Positions 34,782-46,854 of a DNA stretch of 64,000 nt are shown here, piece by piece. The position numbers and the translations under genes were made by a program. Positions within the stretch are counted from its first letter, which is position 1; every line of letters starts with the position of its first letter. The notes beneath the pieces were generated by a model. It saw only the letters and a program-made list of their open reading frames with translations. It searched no databases and had not been told where the DNA came from. The DNA comes from Pseudovirgaria hyperparasitica (Eukaryota; Ascomycota; Dothideomycetes; Acrospermales; Acrospermaceae), in the NCBI RefSeq assembly GCF_010093815.1, contig NW_022985553.1, forward strand, positions 623,511 to 687,510, read 5' to 3'.

Positions 34782-35872
34782 CTATGCTGTGACTGTCTGT
34801 GCTGCAGCCTCCTCTGCCTCCTCAATGACCTCGAGCTCCGGGAGTTCGGGCCAGGGCTTCTTGATCGCGTCTTGTATTTTGACAATGCAGCCTTTATTTC
34901 CGGCGACAGGTCCTAGTGTAGCAGGTCAGCTAGACCTCACCAAATGTAAATGAAGATAAACCGGCTTACCAGATACTAGGATGATACCGTTCTCCTTATC
35001 CACCTTCAAGATCTCCAGGTTTTGGACTGTCTTCCGTATATTGCCCATCCTCCCGGGCATTTTCTTACCCGGGATAACTCGACTACCACTGCCCTGGGAG
35101 CCACCCGCGGAACCCATCTGTCGATGCGTCTTCGACACACCGTGCGACGCATCCTGTCCATGCCAGCCCCATTTCTTCATACCCTACAACCAACGTCAGC
35201 AAAATCTTTCCCCTTCTCCGACCATACCAAAGCACTTACACCAGCAAACCCCTTTCCCTTGGTATAGCTCCTCGTATCTACGTACGTCCCCGGCACAAAC
35301 CAGTCCGCCCATATCCGACTGCCCAGCGGACTCCTCATCAGCCCTTCCTCGTCGCGAACAGGGAATTCGGCCAGATAGCGTTTGGGACTGACGCCACTGG
35401 CTGCAAAATGCCCTAGCATTGGCCGACCCACGTTCTTTGCCTGCCGGTGTCCGGCGCCAATCTGCACGGCCCAGTATCCGTGGACGTCACGGCGCTTGTA
35501 GCTGACGACCTCGTTGCGGTCGACTTGTAGCACGGTACAGCATTTTCGTGTTCCGTCGGGGAGGTAGACGGCGCTCATGCCTTTCTTGACGGCAAGTACG
35601 CCTGTGCGGTGAGGTAGTGAGTCGCCGTCAAGCTTGCGTCTCAGAGCGGCGGTCTTGGTGGTTGTGAGGGCTGGGCGGCCAGGGTAGTGATTGAAGCGGT
35701 TGAGCTTGGGATTCGGGTCCCATGTCGAGTAGATTGTGCGGCGCTGGAGAAGGGACGTGGATGGTCGTGCGAGGATGGTGTTGCTCGAAGAAGGGAGAGT
35801 GCGCAGTATGGAGGGTACGAGGAAGCGCGGAGGGAGGTGCGCCGCCCAGAGGGCGCGTTCTATGGGCGGCAT
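34782..35872 (-). CDS. MRPL9: mitochondrial large-subunit ribosomal protein uL3m
   Basis: Exons 35872-35240, 35183-34970 and 34912-34782 give 325 residues; the introns (56 and 57 bp) are GT-AG. The first 60 residues are Arg/Ser-rich and lack acid clusters, fitting a mitochondrial presequence. L3 signatures follow: RTGVLAVKKGMSAVYLPDG, VGRPMLGHFAASGVSPKRYL, SYTKGKGFAGGMKKWGWHGQ (read across intron 1), ASHGVSKTHRQMGSAGGSQG and PGKKMPGRMGN. These form the extended loop reaching the peptidyl-transferase centre. After the last intron the tail reads PVAGNKGCIVKIQDAIKKPW and ends in an acidic stretch. ATG 35870-35872 is the first in-frame ATG. Confidence 0.94.
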
Positions 35873-36917
35873 GATGGCTGATTGGCGGTATGTGACCTGG
35901 GAGCAGGTTGCAAGAATGCAAGGCGAAATGAGCACGGCGTGTTGAGGACGGTTGGCGTTATAGGCTGCTGTAGGTAGTAGAGACAATGAATGGAATGGTC
36001 TGATGAGTCGGGGGTGGAGGAGGAGCAGCAGGAACTTTTTAGTGGGCCATGTTGATTGGCTATATTAGCCGCGATGTGATAGACGCCGTAAGCGCCTCGA
36101 ATCAAGCCACGGCGCTTCCAAGAATCATGACGATAATAATGAAGACCCGGACAGGGACGCAGGTAGGAGATTATCGAACCCCACACTATCACCGTCATGT
36201 TGTATCACGAGGAGGATTGCATACGGCTTGCAGGGGTGAGTTGAGCAAATCAGGCCCCCGGATATCAGCGCGACCAGGGTTACGGGCGGGCGCCAAAGTG
36301 CGAACGGCCACAATGGGATGAGTCTTGGACAATGTCGGATAACTTCCCATTCCAGGCTAGGAAATGTCACGGAAGAGCGAAATTGGAAAACACTGTGGAA
36401 ATTGTCTGATGCTTTTGATATCAATAGTGCCTAATTCAGGACATGTATATACAGATGGGCCTCCCAGGGTAGTGTACAATAATAACAAGAATGTGAATCG
36501 CAACGTTGGTGGTATCTTATAATCGAGGAAGCCGTAGTTGTCCTGCACCCCCGATCTTTTGTCGTTCTATCGTGATGATGATGACGTGATACTGTTTTTT
36601 TACTGTTATATTCGCGCGAAATGTGGCTTTGCGTAATAAGAATGCTGGTACAAAGGCTCATGTTTTGATATCAATATGTGCATCGTCCGTATGGCATGCT
36701 CCGAAGTACCAAGTCGGCATAGGGATGTCCATGAGCTAATTCGTGGGAGGCCAGCCAATCGCTGTTGGCTGTGCTCAATCACTTCATAGAGTTTTGAACG
36801 CGAAATCGGTGACGACGAGAGCTGTATGTATGATCGACTGAGCCTTGATTCCTTCGAGAACTGATCGCGGATATTTGGGATGCTCCAAGACGGGTGTCTA
36901 TGCCTCATACTTCTCGT
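35873..36917. other. 1-kb intergenic region, no gene seen
   Basis: Holds the uL3m promoter and the 3' UTR of the Zn2Cys6 fusion gene. Short frames on both strands show no family resemblance. Confidence 0.5.
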
Positions 36918-39208
36918 CTAGGGGCGACCACGCTCATCAGGGTCCCAGACTCCACGCAGGACCTGAGCAGGGTTTCCAGCCACTACTGTGTACTTGGGGA
37001 AAGTCTACACCGTCATTAGCTTGCTTTCTGACATGGAAAATATTGAATGACTGACCTTGCAAACTACCGACCCCGCTCCGATAGTGGTCCCTTTCCCGAT
37101 AGTAATGGGTTTACCTTTCCGGGCCACGATCGTGACGTTCGCGCCGATGAAACAATCTTCTTCGATTCTGATAACCACTCCAATGGCCGTGCCTTTGCTG
37201 CCCGCACGGTCTCTTGGATGGACAGCTACTGTGTTGCCCAAAATGTTCACGTTTGGTCCAATGACCGACCTTGCGCCGATGGTAATCTGGCAGGGATCCA
37301 GAATTGTGCAATTTGAACCAATGACAACGTTGTCGGCAATGTGGATGTTGTAGCCGTATTCACAATTGAACGGTGCTTCCACCTGGACATCCTTGCCCAC
37401 GGATCCACGGGGTTGTTCCTCACGTCGGGTGTTGGGCGAGTCCATGATGGCACGGAATTGCCGGACTCTTTCTTCGCGTGACACGCCCATCGCCGGATTC
37501 TGGGCATTGTTGAAGCGCCACAGGGCTGATTTGCATTGTTCTCGCTCGTCAACCAATTGTGGGGCAAAAAGCAGGTACGGTTCACCCTTTAGCATCTTCG
37601 ACTTTTCGGACTCCAGAGGAGGAGGTGGTGGCGGTTGCTGACGGGCGGGAGGTTGATAGTGAGATGTGGAAGATGTGTGTTGAAGTGCCATCTGTGCGAC
37701 TGTGCTTGCAGACTGATGCATGGATGGGGGTGGATGTCCATACTGCTGGTTGGGAGGTGGTCGTTGTTGTGGGGCCAATGGGGGAGCATCATAGTATTGT
37801 TTCGTAGTCGCTCGTGGATCATGAGAAGCTTCAGCATAAGTGGCAGGGGGAGGCGGATGTGTATGCGACCTAGAATGCGGCTCAGGCCACGAGGACCAAG
37901 GCTGTCGAGCTGCGGCGTTGCTGTTGTTGTTGTCGTCGACGACAATTGGACGACCTCTGTTCCCTTCATTGTAGGTTGCTTCGTGCTGCTCCCGAGGGAC
38001 ATGTGGTCTATATTATGTTATTAATACCTCGCAATGTGGTCATGACAAGGGAGTTCATTACCTGAACACAGACGTAGGGTTGTATTCGTCCTTTGCCTGG
38101 ATGGGCATCGGCCCGCGGCTCGTGCTTGGTCTCGGCCCTTGTGATTTCAATTGGTGGTAGCCTTCGCAGACAAATCCACCACGAATGCAATTGCTGCCTA
38201 TTATGGAAAGTTAGCGATACCTTCCATACGCTACAGGAACACAATATTATATAGAAAGCGGTGAATTAGTGTGTAGCATACATTCTGGTTTGGCTTCGTC
38301 GCACTAAAAGAATATTAGCCATTGTCACATTGGTATATAGTATAGCCGCATGGCATTTAGATCTGTACATACCTTCTTCTTGCGTCTTCTGCAGGTTTGA
38401 CATCCAGTCTTTGTTCGGTTGGCAAATTGCTTCGCGATGTCAGTTCATCCTTGCGAGGCGAGGCAAGCAAACTCACCCGTTTACGCTTCTTCGGATCGAC
38501 CTGCACTCCAGCTCTGGTGAGTTCGGTGGTGCTGCTTGGCTCATTGTGGTCCTGGGTGACTGAATCATCGCCATTCTCGTAGTCGACAGATCTCTGCGTG
38601 GGTGAGTGCATTCGATCTTGAGACTCTGCCATTCTAGATTCTGATGCCAAAGTATCTGGCCTCTCCCGATCGAGCCAGGGACCAGAACCGTAGCCAGTCG
38701 TTCCAGAGTGTGGAGCTGAATGTGGGATGCTGGACAGGTTGTTTGTGCTACGTGGTGAACGCGGGCTGATTGAAGATTCGTAACCATCGACTTTGCGCCT
38801 GGCCTGTTCAGAAGATACAGCGGCACCGGTGAATGAGGTGTCGTCTGTACCAGACCGCTTGCGCTTATGCGTACTTGAACTGTTGTCTTCCGTGTCGTTT
38901 GTGGCCTGGGACGCACGATGGGAGGCAAACCCGTTTGTGAAAGTCCAAGCGGTTTGCGTGGTATCTGAGCCTTTTACTGCCGGTCTTTCGTCGCCCTCTG
39001 AGTTTGGTAGGGAGTTTGAGCGTGCTGTGTGATAGGTCCCGTGGGATCCATTCGTTTGAGGAGCTGATCGTGGCGGAGAGCCCGAAGTCCGACCGTTTAC
39101 AGCAGTAAATCCAGAGGAAGTAGCGTATGCGTTGGTATCGATGGCCTTCTCTTTGTGTATCAGATCAGCTCCGTTGGTTAGGGGTGCTTGCGCAATAGAC
39201 GGCATCAT
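36918..39208 (-). CDS. Zn(II)2Cys6 domain fused to maltose-acetyltransferase-like enzyme
   Basis: Six exons (39208-38477, 38429-38373, 38303-38282, 38197-38062, 38007-37056, 37004-36918) encode about 661 residues. Residues 1-244 are Ser/Thr-rich and end in a basic run (PKKRKR). A complete Zn2Cys6 cluster follows at about 254-281: CQTC, six residues, C, six residues, C-SN-C, six residues, C. Two introns fall inside or beside it, and exon 3 is only 22 nt. A His/Pro/Gln-rich linker leads to a Mac domain (SKMLKGEPYLLFAPQLVDER, ALWRFNNAQNP) and left-handed beta-helix hexapeptide repeats (NIHIADNVVIGSNCTILDPC, ITIGARSVIGPNVNILGN, ITIGKGTTIGAGSVV). It ends VVAGNPAQVLRGVW, the usual tail of sugar O-acetyltransferases. 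The halves are joined by clean splices in one frame. Such fusions occur elsewhere in Pezizomycotina as far as I recall; targets are unknown. Confidence 0.88.
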
Positions 39209-40083
39209 TTGCGCGTTACTGTGTTGATGTCCGCCGACCGGACAGAGAACAGAAGGAGCCAGACTAGGGTGCCGACGACTTTGAGTTTCGTAGATGGCAG
39301 ATGTCCAGGGCTCAGGTTGCGTGGTGTGCTCGAAGTTGTACGTGACGGGTATATTATCTTGCTCAGATGTGTGCTAAATAATAGTCGTGCGGTGTGCGCG
39401 CTGCTAGCGGTGGCGGAGGAAGGATAGTCCAACAATGGAGACGAGTGACAGTAGTGCTGGTCTATAGATGGCCAAGAAGATGGAGCTCTTTATTCAACCT
39501 TGCTCTTCAACCGGAATATTTTTAACCTTGATTTTTAACCTGGAAGCGGTTCTAGAGGTCCAAAATTGGTGGTAACGAGAGCGACAGTGTGGACTTGGAA
39601 GCGGTGTGTATCTTTTATTTTTATTTTTATTTTCCCTTTCTTCTCGGGACAATATACAGGAGTGTAGCAGCGCAACGGCTTGGAAGGAGTAGAAGCGTCA
39701 AGTGTCGATCGAGTGGGCGGGATGAGGTTATGCAAATCGCGGGTGGCTCGTCTAGCGGGGGCGGGTGTTGATGTATAGTTGCAAGCAAGGCGGCTCGCGC
39801 GCGAAGCGAGAGATTGATATCGCGGAGACCAGGCAAACGACCGCACAGCGACCGGTACACAGATGGAGAAACAAAGATATAATACGGCGCAGGCAGAAAC
39901 GCGCGAAGAGGGCGGAAGAGACGGGCGGAAAGACAGTGCGCACTGAAAAGTCAAGGCGGCGCAGTGGTTGTTGGGGGAGGAAAAGAAGAGAAGAAGGGTG
40001 GTGATGAGGATGATGGGAAAAGGACGACGAAGGTTGGGATTTGTGGATGATGGGAATATGGTGGATTCAAGGTGGATGAGAAA

Positions 40084-40110
40084 CAGCAGCAGCAGCAGCA
40101 GCAGCAGCAG
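40084..40110 (+). repeat. (CAG)9 microsatellite
   Basis: Nine uninterrupted CAG units in the gene-poor region upstream of the Zn2Cys6 fusion gene. Not inside a supported coding frame. Confidence 0.9.
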
Positions 40111-40237
40111 CGCGGGAAGACAACCACACGACTTTCTTGTCTGTTTGAATGCAAGCATCCCACCCCCATCGTGTCTGCTGATTGGCTACTGAGTGGGCTG
40201 TCCTGGCAGCTTTCCTCTCTTACTCACTGTCTCTCTG

Positions 40238-40240
<3 letters not shown>

Positions 40241-40268
<28 letters not shown>
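40241..40268 (+). repeat. (CT)14 microsatellite
   Basis: An uninterrupted CT dinucleotide run, followed by repeated CTCTAGGT-like motifs to about 40303. Confidence 0.9.
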
Positions 40269-40590
40269 AGGTTCTCTACGTCTCTCTAGGTCTCTTCTCT
40301 AGGTAGCGGCTAGTGAAGCGTCTTCTTCCGGGGGGGTGGGGGAACCTAAGCTAATGGGGGGAAGAGGGGAGGGGAGTCCCCCTAGAGACGCCCCAGAACC
40401 CACCAGAACCCCCCAAAACCCCCCCAAATCAATCATAACTTCTAGCCAGTTAATCTGCCCATCTCAGCGTCCTCCCTCCCTAAACTGCTGCCACTGCCCT
40501 CCGATTGACCCCATTCTACCCTCAAATCCCGCTGCTGCCTCCCCTGCACTGCCTTGCCTTTTCACCCCCCCTCCCCCCTTAAAAAGATTG

Positions 40591-40610
40591 GAGAGAGAGA
40601 GAGAGAGAGA
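40591..40610 (+). repeat. (GA)10 microsatellite
   Basis: An uninterrupted GA run, complementary in sequence to the CT run at 40241-40268; the two could pair as inverted repeats about 320 bp apart in a transcript. Confidence 0.9.
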
Positions 40611-40745
40611 CCAGGCAGGGCTTTTGGACGCGCATGAAACCAGCATCCAGCTTTTTCACTTTACGGCCCAACCACTCACGGCCCGCAACCTTCTAGCGTC
40701 TCACAAAGTCACTGCACACTAAAAAGACTGCTGCATCTAATTAGA

Positions 40746-40806
40746 GACTGGAGATTGATGACTGGAGGCTGATGACTGGAGACTGGAGACTGGAGACTGG
40801 AGACTG
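40746..40806 (+). repeat. GACTGGA-type minisatellite
   Basis: A 7-bp unit (GACTGGA) repeats with small changes about eight times; the last four copies are exact. Confidence 0.85.
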
Positions 40807-42740
40807 CACACCGGGCGGCTCTCATAGACTATAGTAGTATAATACTCAGATAGTCTCACAACATCATATAGACAGACACATAAGCCCGATTCGATGGATT
40901 GTCATGAAGAAGCACTAGTAATTGATAATTACTGCCGCCGCTTATTCCCTCCGCCCAGATGACACGCGCTGCTGGCTGCCAAAGGTGGTCTCCACACACA
41001 TCAAGCTTGGACCCGTGGCTGCTGTTGCTGCTGTATTGGAGAAGATGGCTGTGCCGCCGGGGCTATGCCTCTCTCTTCCAAGAGGCCGCCATCCTCGCTG
41101 ACCGTTCCGTCTAATTATTCTATTCCATTGCATTGCCTAATTAATCCTCCTCCTTCTTGGCCACCCGTTCTCCATTATTCCAGCTGGTGCTTTTGGGCCG
41201 CGCGAGATGATTTACTGTTCCATATCTCCAGGAGACTCTTTGTCTTGTGCAAACATGTCATCCCACTCAGCGGAGCGGATACAAGCATGCTGTCTCCCCG
41301 AACACCTGCCATTCGCTCGATTCACCGCCGCGCCGCCCACCATCCACCCACCTCGACTCAGCCAGATCGCTTACGGCTGCGAGCCATGCTCCCGATTCTT
41401 CAACATGCGCGTGCCGCTTGAGCGGCTTCTGGCGCGCCCCTTTACCCGAGTCTGTATCCGAACCTTAATCGTTTTTTTCTCATGACGCACCGCTCCCTCC
41501 CTGCGACTTGGTCATCCTGTCCAACGCTCGTATCGTCTTGCTTACAGCTGCCTCTGCTCCTGCTTCCAGTGCTGTGTTTCCATCTGCGGTTTGGCCCGCG
41601 AATCCCGTCCCAGGTTCGCTCAGAAATGCTCGCTGCCAAGATGCACGGCCGGCGCCAAACGCTTACGCGGTGCCGATATTGGCGCGTATTGTTGGTGAGG
41701 GGGAGGGGGGTCGGGCCCATCATCCCTGCGCAACCTGCCCCACCCACCTTTCACGAAACGCAAGGTAAGGTAATGATCCTTGCCAGCTGTCTCCACGCTC
41801 TAATCTGTTTTTATCGCCATCAACATCGCTCCACGGTACACGTCGGCGCTTCTCCGTCGTCAATTTGTGGTCTTGCTGGAGGGATATCCACATGCTGTGT
41901 GCTCTTTCGAGTCTCGATGCACTACTACGTACGTCAACCATCAGCAGCCTGGCTGGGCGTGAATATACCAGTGACGTGACGTGACGGCTTGGTACGGGTA
42001 GGTATTAGATCGCACCAACGTTGGATGCAGGTGTGTGTGTGTCTTGAAAGACATGTACGCCCGAGAACCAGACAGAATGCACGCCATATATTAGCAGGCG
42101 TAGCAGTCGTCTATATTGCTGCAGCAGATGCCGTGCTATTTTGAAATCTGCAGGCATCTAAGCTTTGCCACGAGTCGAGCAGCGGCATGCCCTCTGGCTG
42201 ATGCCGTGGCCCTGCTGGTGGCGAGCAGGGGCTGCCCAGGACCGTGAGCGTGGTGTCGTTCCCGTCACCAATGCCATGGCTGCGAGCTGCACTATGTCTG
42301 TAGGCGCCGTGCTCATCACTTGGCGGCTTCCATTTCCATCTCTTGACTGGCCAGATCTGCCCCCCTGCCAGCCCCGAGCCAAGGAGACGCCGTTCCATGA
42401 TACGTTGCACTGGCTCAGTAGTTTCCGCTCTGCCGCTGGATCCTGCAAGCGTCGGCCAACGATACGAGCGTCAAGGCTCAAGCCTTGGCCGCCTGTCAAA
42501 GATCCTCCGCAGCCTTGTCGGATCTTCAGTGACAAGTCTCGCTCCTCTTCTCTCCCTGCTCTTGTTTGCAGGGCAATAGATCTGCATTGTGGCACGCCGT
42601 GTCGTCTCGAACGAGGGGTCGCAAAGGCCGTATCTCTGAACCTTATGCGGGCTTTCGAGCATGTATGCGGGGCCAGTGGGCATTCGCTCGCACACTATAT
42701 ATGAATAGAGTAAGCTAACCGGTATTGGACGAGGGTGGAG

Positions 42741-42769
42741 GTGGATGGTGGATGGTGGATGGTGGATGG
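42741..42769 (+). repeat. GTGGATG minisatellite
   Basis: About four copies of a 7-bp unit in the gene-poor region. Confidence 0.85.
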
Positions 42770-43954
42770 GGGTAAAGAGTCGCTATGCAGTGTACAGTGC
42801 CAGTGGTGTGTAGGTGGAGAGTAATGACCGTTTGAGAGCGTCATTTCCGAGCTGCAGCGTGATTCGCCGAGACAAGCGCGCTTAGAGAGAGAGGCAACGT
42901 TGCCCCTCGCCTTAGGCTGTAGGCACTTGCACCACCACCTTCGGGCAGAGCAGCTGCGCAATGCAGATGAGTGCAGACCACCTACATCCATCCCATATAT
43001 CAAACCTTGGCTATTCAACGCCAACTTCACCATCACACCCACTCGCGCCCTCGCAATTCGCGCCGTTACACGTGTGTGTGTATGCGCTACTCATGCCCAT
43101 TGCATGACTTCTTGTACCTCGCATCCGCTAACGCTGAGACGGTCCGTCCCGTTCTTGGAGCAATATCACATCTCGAGCACAGCCGGGCTTCAGGATGCGT
43201 TCGCACTGCGACGAGATAGGAACCTTCGTCTGCACTGTAGCAAGACACCAACTAAATTACGACCTACTCTTAATCAATCTGACCACCTCACCGATGCGAA
43301 GCTTCGTCATCCACTAGGCAACATGTAGAAGCTTGTGCTGACCGCTTACGGCCCAGTCAAAGACCTTGTTTTACTACGCCTCAACCCCTACGACGCTATC
43401 ACGGCCATAAAAATGTGCCTCTGGTTGGGATATAGGGGCATTCAAGAGCATTGTCACTTAGGGACCACACTGAGACATGGTACCGATTCATCTCCACAAG
43501 GCGTGCCTCGCGACGCTATCTTGAGCACCCGTATTAGCTTTTTCGTTACGCTGTCCGATATATGCCAATATGTCTTTGGGAGAACATTATCTTCTTTTCT
43601 ATTTATGATGAGCATCTTTCCCTGCTGGCGTTTTTGATAGACCTATACTGAATCCTATGAGAACGTAGATACCCTTCAGCGGTTGCGCACAGCGTTTGTC
43701 ACAACTACTCGTCGCAGCCGCGTCGTGAGTAGCCGCGACCATGTCCCAACTCAGAAAGCATTGTCCCAGCGGAAGGGCCCCGTGGAGAGATGGGACGGCT
43801 CCCATTAGCCAGTTCGTTTACGGTCTTCAACGCTGTATATCAGGGGAGCAGTGTTCCAATGGGTAGTACCTCCGTTCTTTCAGCTGGGCGAGACCCGCAA
43901 GCTGCGTTGCGGCACAGCAGAGCCACGTCCAACGTGCCGCGGCCGGCTGGCCAC

Positions 43955-43975
43955 GGTCATGGTCATGGTCATGGT
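43955..43975 (+). repeat. GGTCAT hexanucleotide repeat
   Basis: Three to four tandem copies of a hexamer. Confidence 0.8.
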
Positions 43976-46140
43976 TTCTCCCTGTACAGAAGGAAATGGT
44001 GGACAACGTGGTATCCCGAAATATATCAGACATATCCCTAAATGATCCACATCGAGCCGTTCGCGGCCCACTTCCCCCATGTCATCCCTGCTGTCTCTAT
44101 ATCCGGCTCTGTGGCATGATGTCTATCGCACTGACCTCAGAATAACTTTTCAGACATCTGGTACAAGCTATCAACAGAACAAGTCGCGGCATTCCAATCA
44201 TTCGATGTGTTCTCGCTAATTTCGAGTACTGTATCCCCACGCCAAGCATGTCGAGGCTTTGGGACTTGCAACCCCTAGCAACTGTGCCGCGATCCTACAT
44301 GCTCACCGCGTTTGTTCGGCTTGCAAGGTGCAAGTCATGCCGCATCCTTCTCACAGACGTCAACGTCGCGGATGCGCAGAAGTACACGCCTGATTCGGTT
44401 GAAAAGCGAAGGCTTTGACGCAGAGCGCGCCAGACGCGCTGCTGCAGATACGCATCGTCCAGATCCGCATGTCTCACACATTTGTTGAATATGGCGTTTG
44501 CGACTCTGAAGAAGCGTGCATTATGCACCGTGCACCTGCAAGCCACATCCACCACTGCAATCTCATGACCTTGATGATCATTCCAGCTCTAGCCCCCTGA
44601 CCATGAGCATGTTCTTCGATCATGAGATGAGGCTGTATGAGCCTTGCGGTGTGCGAACAGAGTCCGCGTTTGTTGGTTCTGCTGTGCCGCAACCATTGTG
44701 TGAGCAACGCGGCTAACTGTTTTTGACTTGGTGCAATCACTCTCTGTCATAGTCGACACTCGACAGCCAGCAGCATAGCTATTATCTTCCATGCTCAAGC
44801 GACAGGTGTGCAAGCTGATGCATGGTGCACTATCGATTCTGAAGCTAGTCAGCAGTGTAGAAAAACACTTTGCCAAGGCACCGTGATGCATGGCACGACC
44901 AGACTTGCAATCGTTCCAAATGCTGACAATCCATTCCTCCGTTTTGATTTCTCGGAGCGTCCGTTTACCAAACCTGACTTTCGAAAGCGCCCATACACCA
45001 GGAATAAGGAACTTGGGAACTTCCAAAGCACGCGAGTCTTTACACATCCGTGTCCCGTCGATATGTCCTCGGTATGCCAGGACCCCCCTCAGCTACGCGC
45101 GTTTGTAACGTGGAAGCATCCGCTCGAAAATCCCGAACCACAATATCGGAGTCAGTTTCTGGCCGATCAAGCGCCCGCATGAAGGCTGTTTTCAGCTCAA
45201 TATCCTACTTTGCGGCGATAACGAGGCGCCGATGCCCCGACGACTGGAAGACGACATCCAAACTAAATAGCATCTTTATTTCATACGATCACGAAAAATG
45301 GGGACAGCTTTGGGGGTTTCGACGGAGATTATTCTGCTGGTACGCCAGTGATGTGTGGCTGCTGAGCAGTGCGTTTCGACACACTTGGCCTGCCGCCTGG
45401 TCTCCTGGTAAGAGATACATCACACGAAATCATCTCATCGCAAGGGGCCGCCTGGACGCGACCAAGCAAGGGGTCGACCTCAGTCAGGACACCTCAGAGA
45501 CTTTGCTAGCCATATTCCAATCCAATGGTGTTTGCTTAGTATCGAAATTTTCTACGAAAGTAGGCAGGGGGTTAGCTCACTCTGAACCGCGCGAATGGTT
45601 CACCAGTCCTCAGTCCATGGAATCAAAATCATATAAACCCTTTGGCTATGACGACGACAGAGTAGATGGGATTCAGGGTTAAGCACTACTACACTGTTTC
45701 CTATCATTCCTGCCTGGTGCTTGCACCCACCAAAACCTACTGAAACATCCAGTTCCTTGACAAGGGAGAGTCGACCGCCCGTCGTCGTATTCACATTCAC
45801 CCACCTGTCCATCTCGAGGGGGCCAGCATATATAGTCGTATCGATGTAGTACTATCTCGAAGTTCCCGGCAGACCCATCATTCGTATATTCCATTCCGTG
45901 GCTTTCCCCGGAACTGTGTCATCGGAATGGTAACTAACTACTCTATCAAGATTGGCCAGCCATTGCTTGACTCTCTCTCTCTCTCTCTTGGCGTCGGCTA
46001 TGAAAGCTGGAATAGTAAAGTGCGGCGATGTGTGTGTGTATGTGTGTGTGAACCCATCCATCCATCCATATTATGTAGTCCACCAGAAAACATCTTTCTA
46101 CTACTGAATTACGCGAGGTCATGGTGGTGTTCGTCATGGT

Positions 46141-46159
46141 CCCCCCCCCCAAAAAAAAA
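46141..46159 (+). repeat. C10-A9 homopolymer junction
   Basis: Ten C followed directly by nine A. Such runs are prone to length errors in sequencing. Confidence 0.85.
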
Positions 46160-46854
46160 GATCAAAAAAGCCACGCTTCCTTCGACCCGGATTTGCGTCG
46201 GAGCCACTGATTACATGTCTTGTCTGTTCTTCTAAACAAAGGAAGTGCGTGAGCCAGAGGTACTGCACTCGTATTCGGCCATTCTCCATACTCTGCTTTA
46301 CGAAGGCGTCGTCTCCGCAGACCCTTGCCAGTTCATCACCACAGTGTGTCTCACTCCCTTTTCTGATTCTATGTCTGTCATCTGGCGCGAAAGATACTTG
46401 TACGTACCCGTGAGTTGGGCTTTATAGCGCCGAAGAAGGCAGTGATGAAAGGCCTTTCTTTCTTTCTTTCCAACCGGGATAGCTGGTAGAGGTGACGCTG
46501 TAGCGGCCTGGCTGTAGCATGATATATGATGTATTCAGGCGCCACGAACCGGCTTTCTTTGTGCTGGATACACGATTTGCGGTATGTGTCCTTGGGTAGA
46601 ATCAGTTAGTGTGCTTCTGAGAGCAAGAAGTCATGACGTCTGTTAGCTGTGAAGTCTCAGGACGCTGTACTGGCAACAAAGCACACAACTCCTCACCCAC
46701 GCACAAAACCCACCACACGACATCACACAACGCACAATCAACCCAATCCAACACGACAAATCTCGCATTCGCTCCTCTACCAACCCTACATCCCCCCGCA
46801 AACACACCCACCAAACAACTCCCAAGCCCAAAACCCAACCCACCAACCCCCCCC

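Larger units (their letters stand above)
39209..46854. other. 7.6-kb gene-poor, microsatellite-rich region
   Basis: The start of the Zn2Cys6 fusion gene faces this region, and the 3' end of the next gene closes it. No ATG frame with family resemblance or sensible splicing was found, though several frames of 100-210 codons are open by chance. It holds CAG, CT, GA, C/A and several minisatellite runs listed separately. A long upstream leader or regulatory region for the fusion gene, or lineage-specific RNAs, are possible. Confidence 0.5.

Noticed and set aside
36125-36220. Possible tRNA-like sequence with GGTTCGAT on the minus strand
   Set aside because: The T-loop-like box is present, but acceptor and anticodon stems do not pair, so no tRNA gene is called.
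39535-40158. 207-codon minus-strand frame starting with a poly-Leu run
   Set aside because: The Leu run is the reverse reading of the CAG repeat; the rest has no protein-like pattern. It is not a signal peptide gene.
45050-45682. 210-codon plus-strand frame in the gene-poor region
   Set aside because: Composition is near random, no family motifs, no splice context, and other frames nearby are nearly as long.
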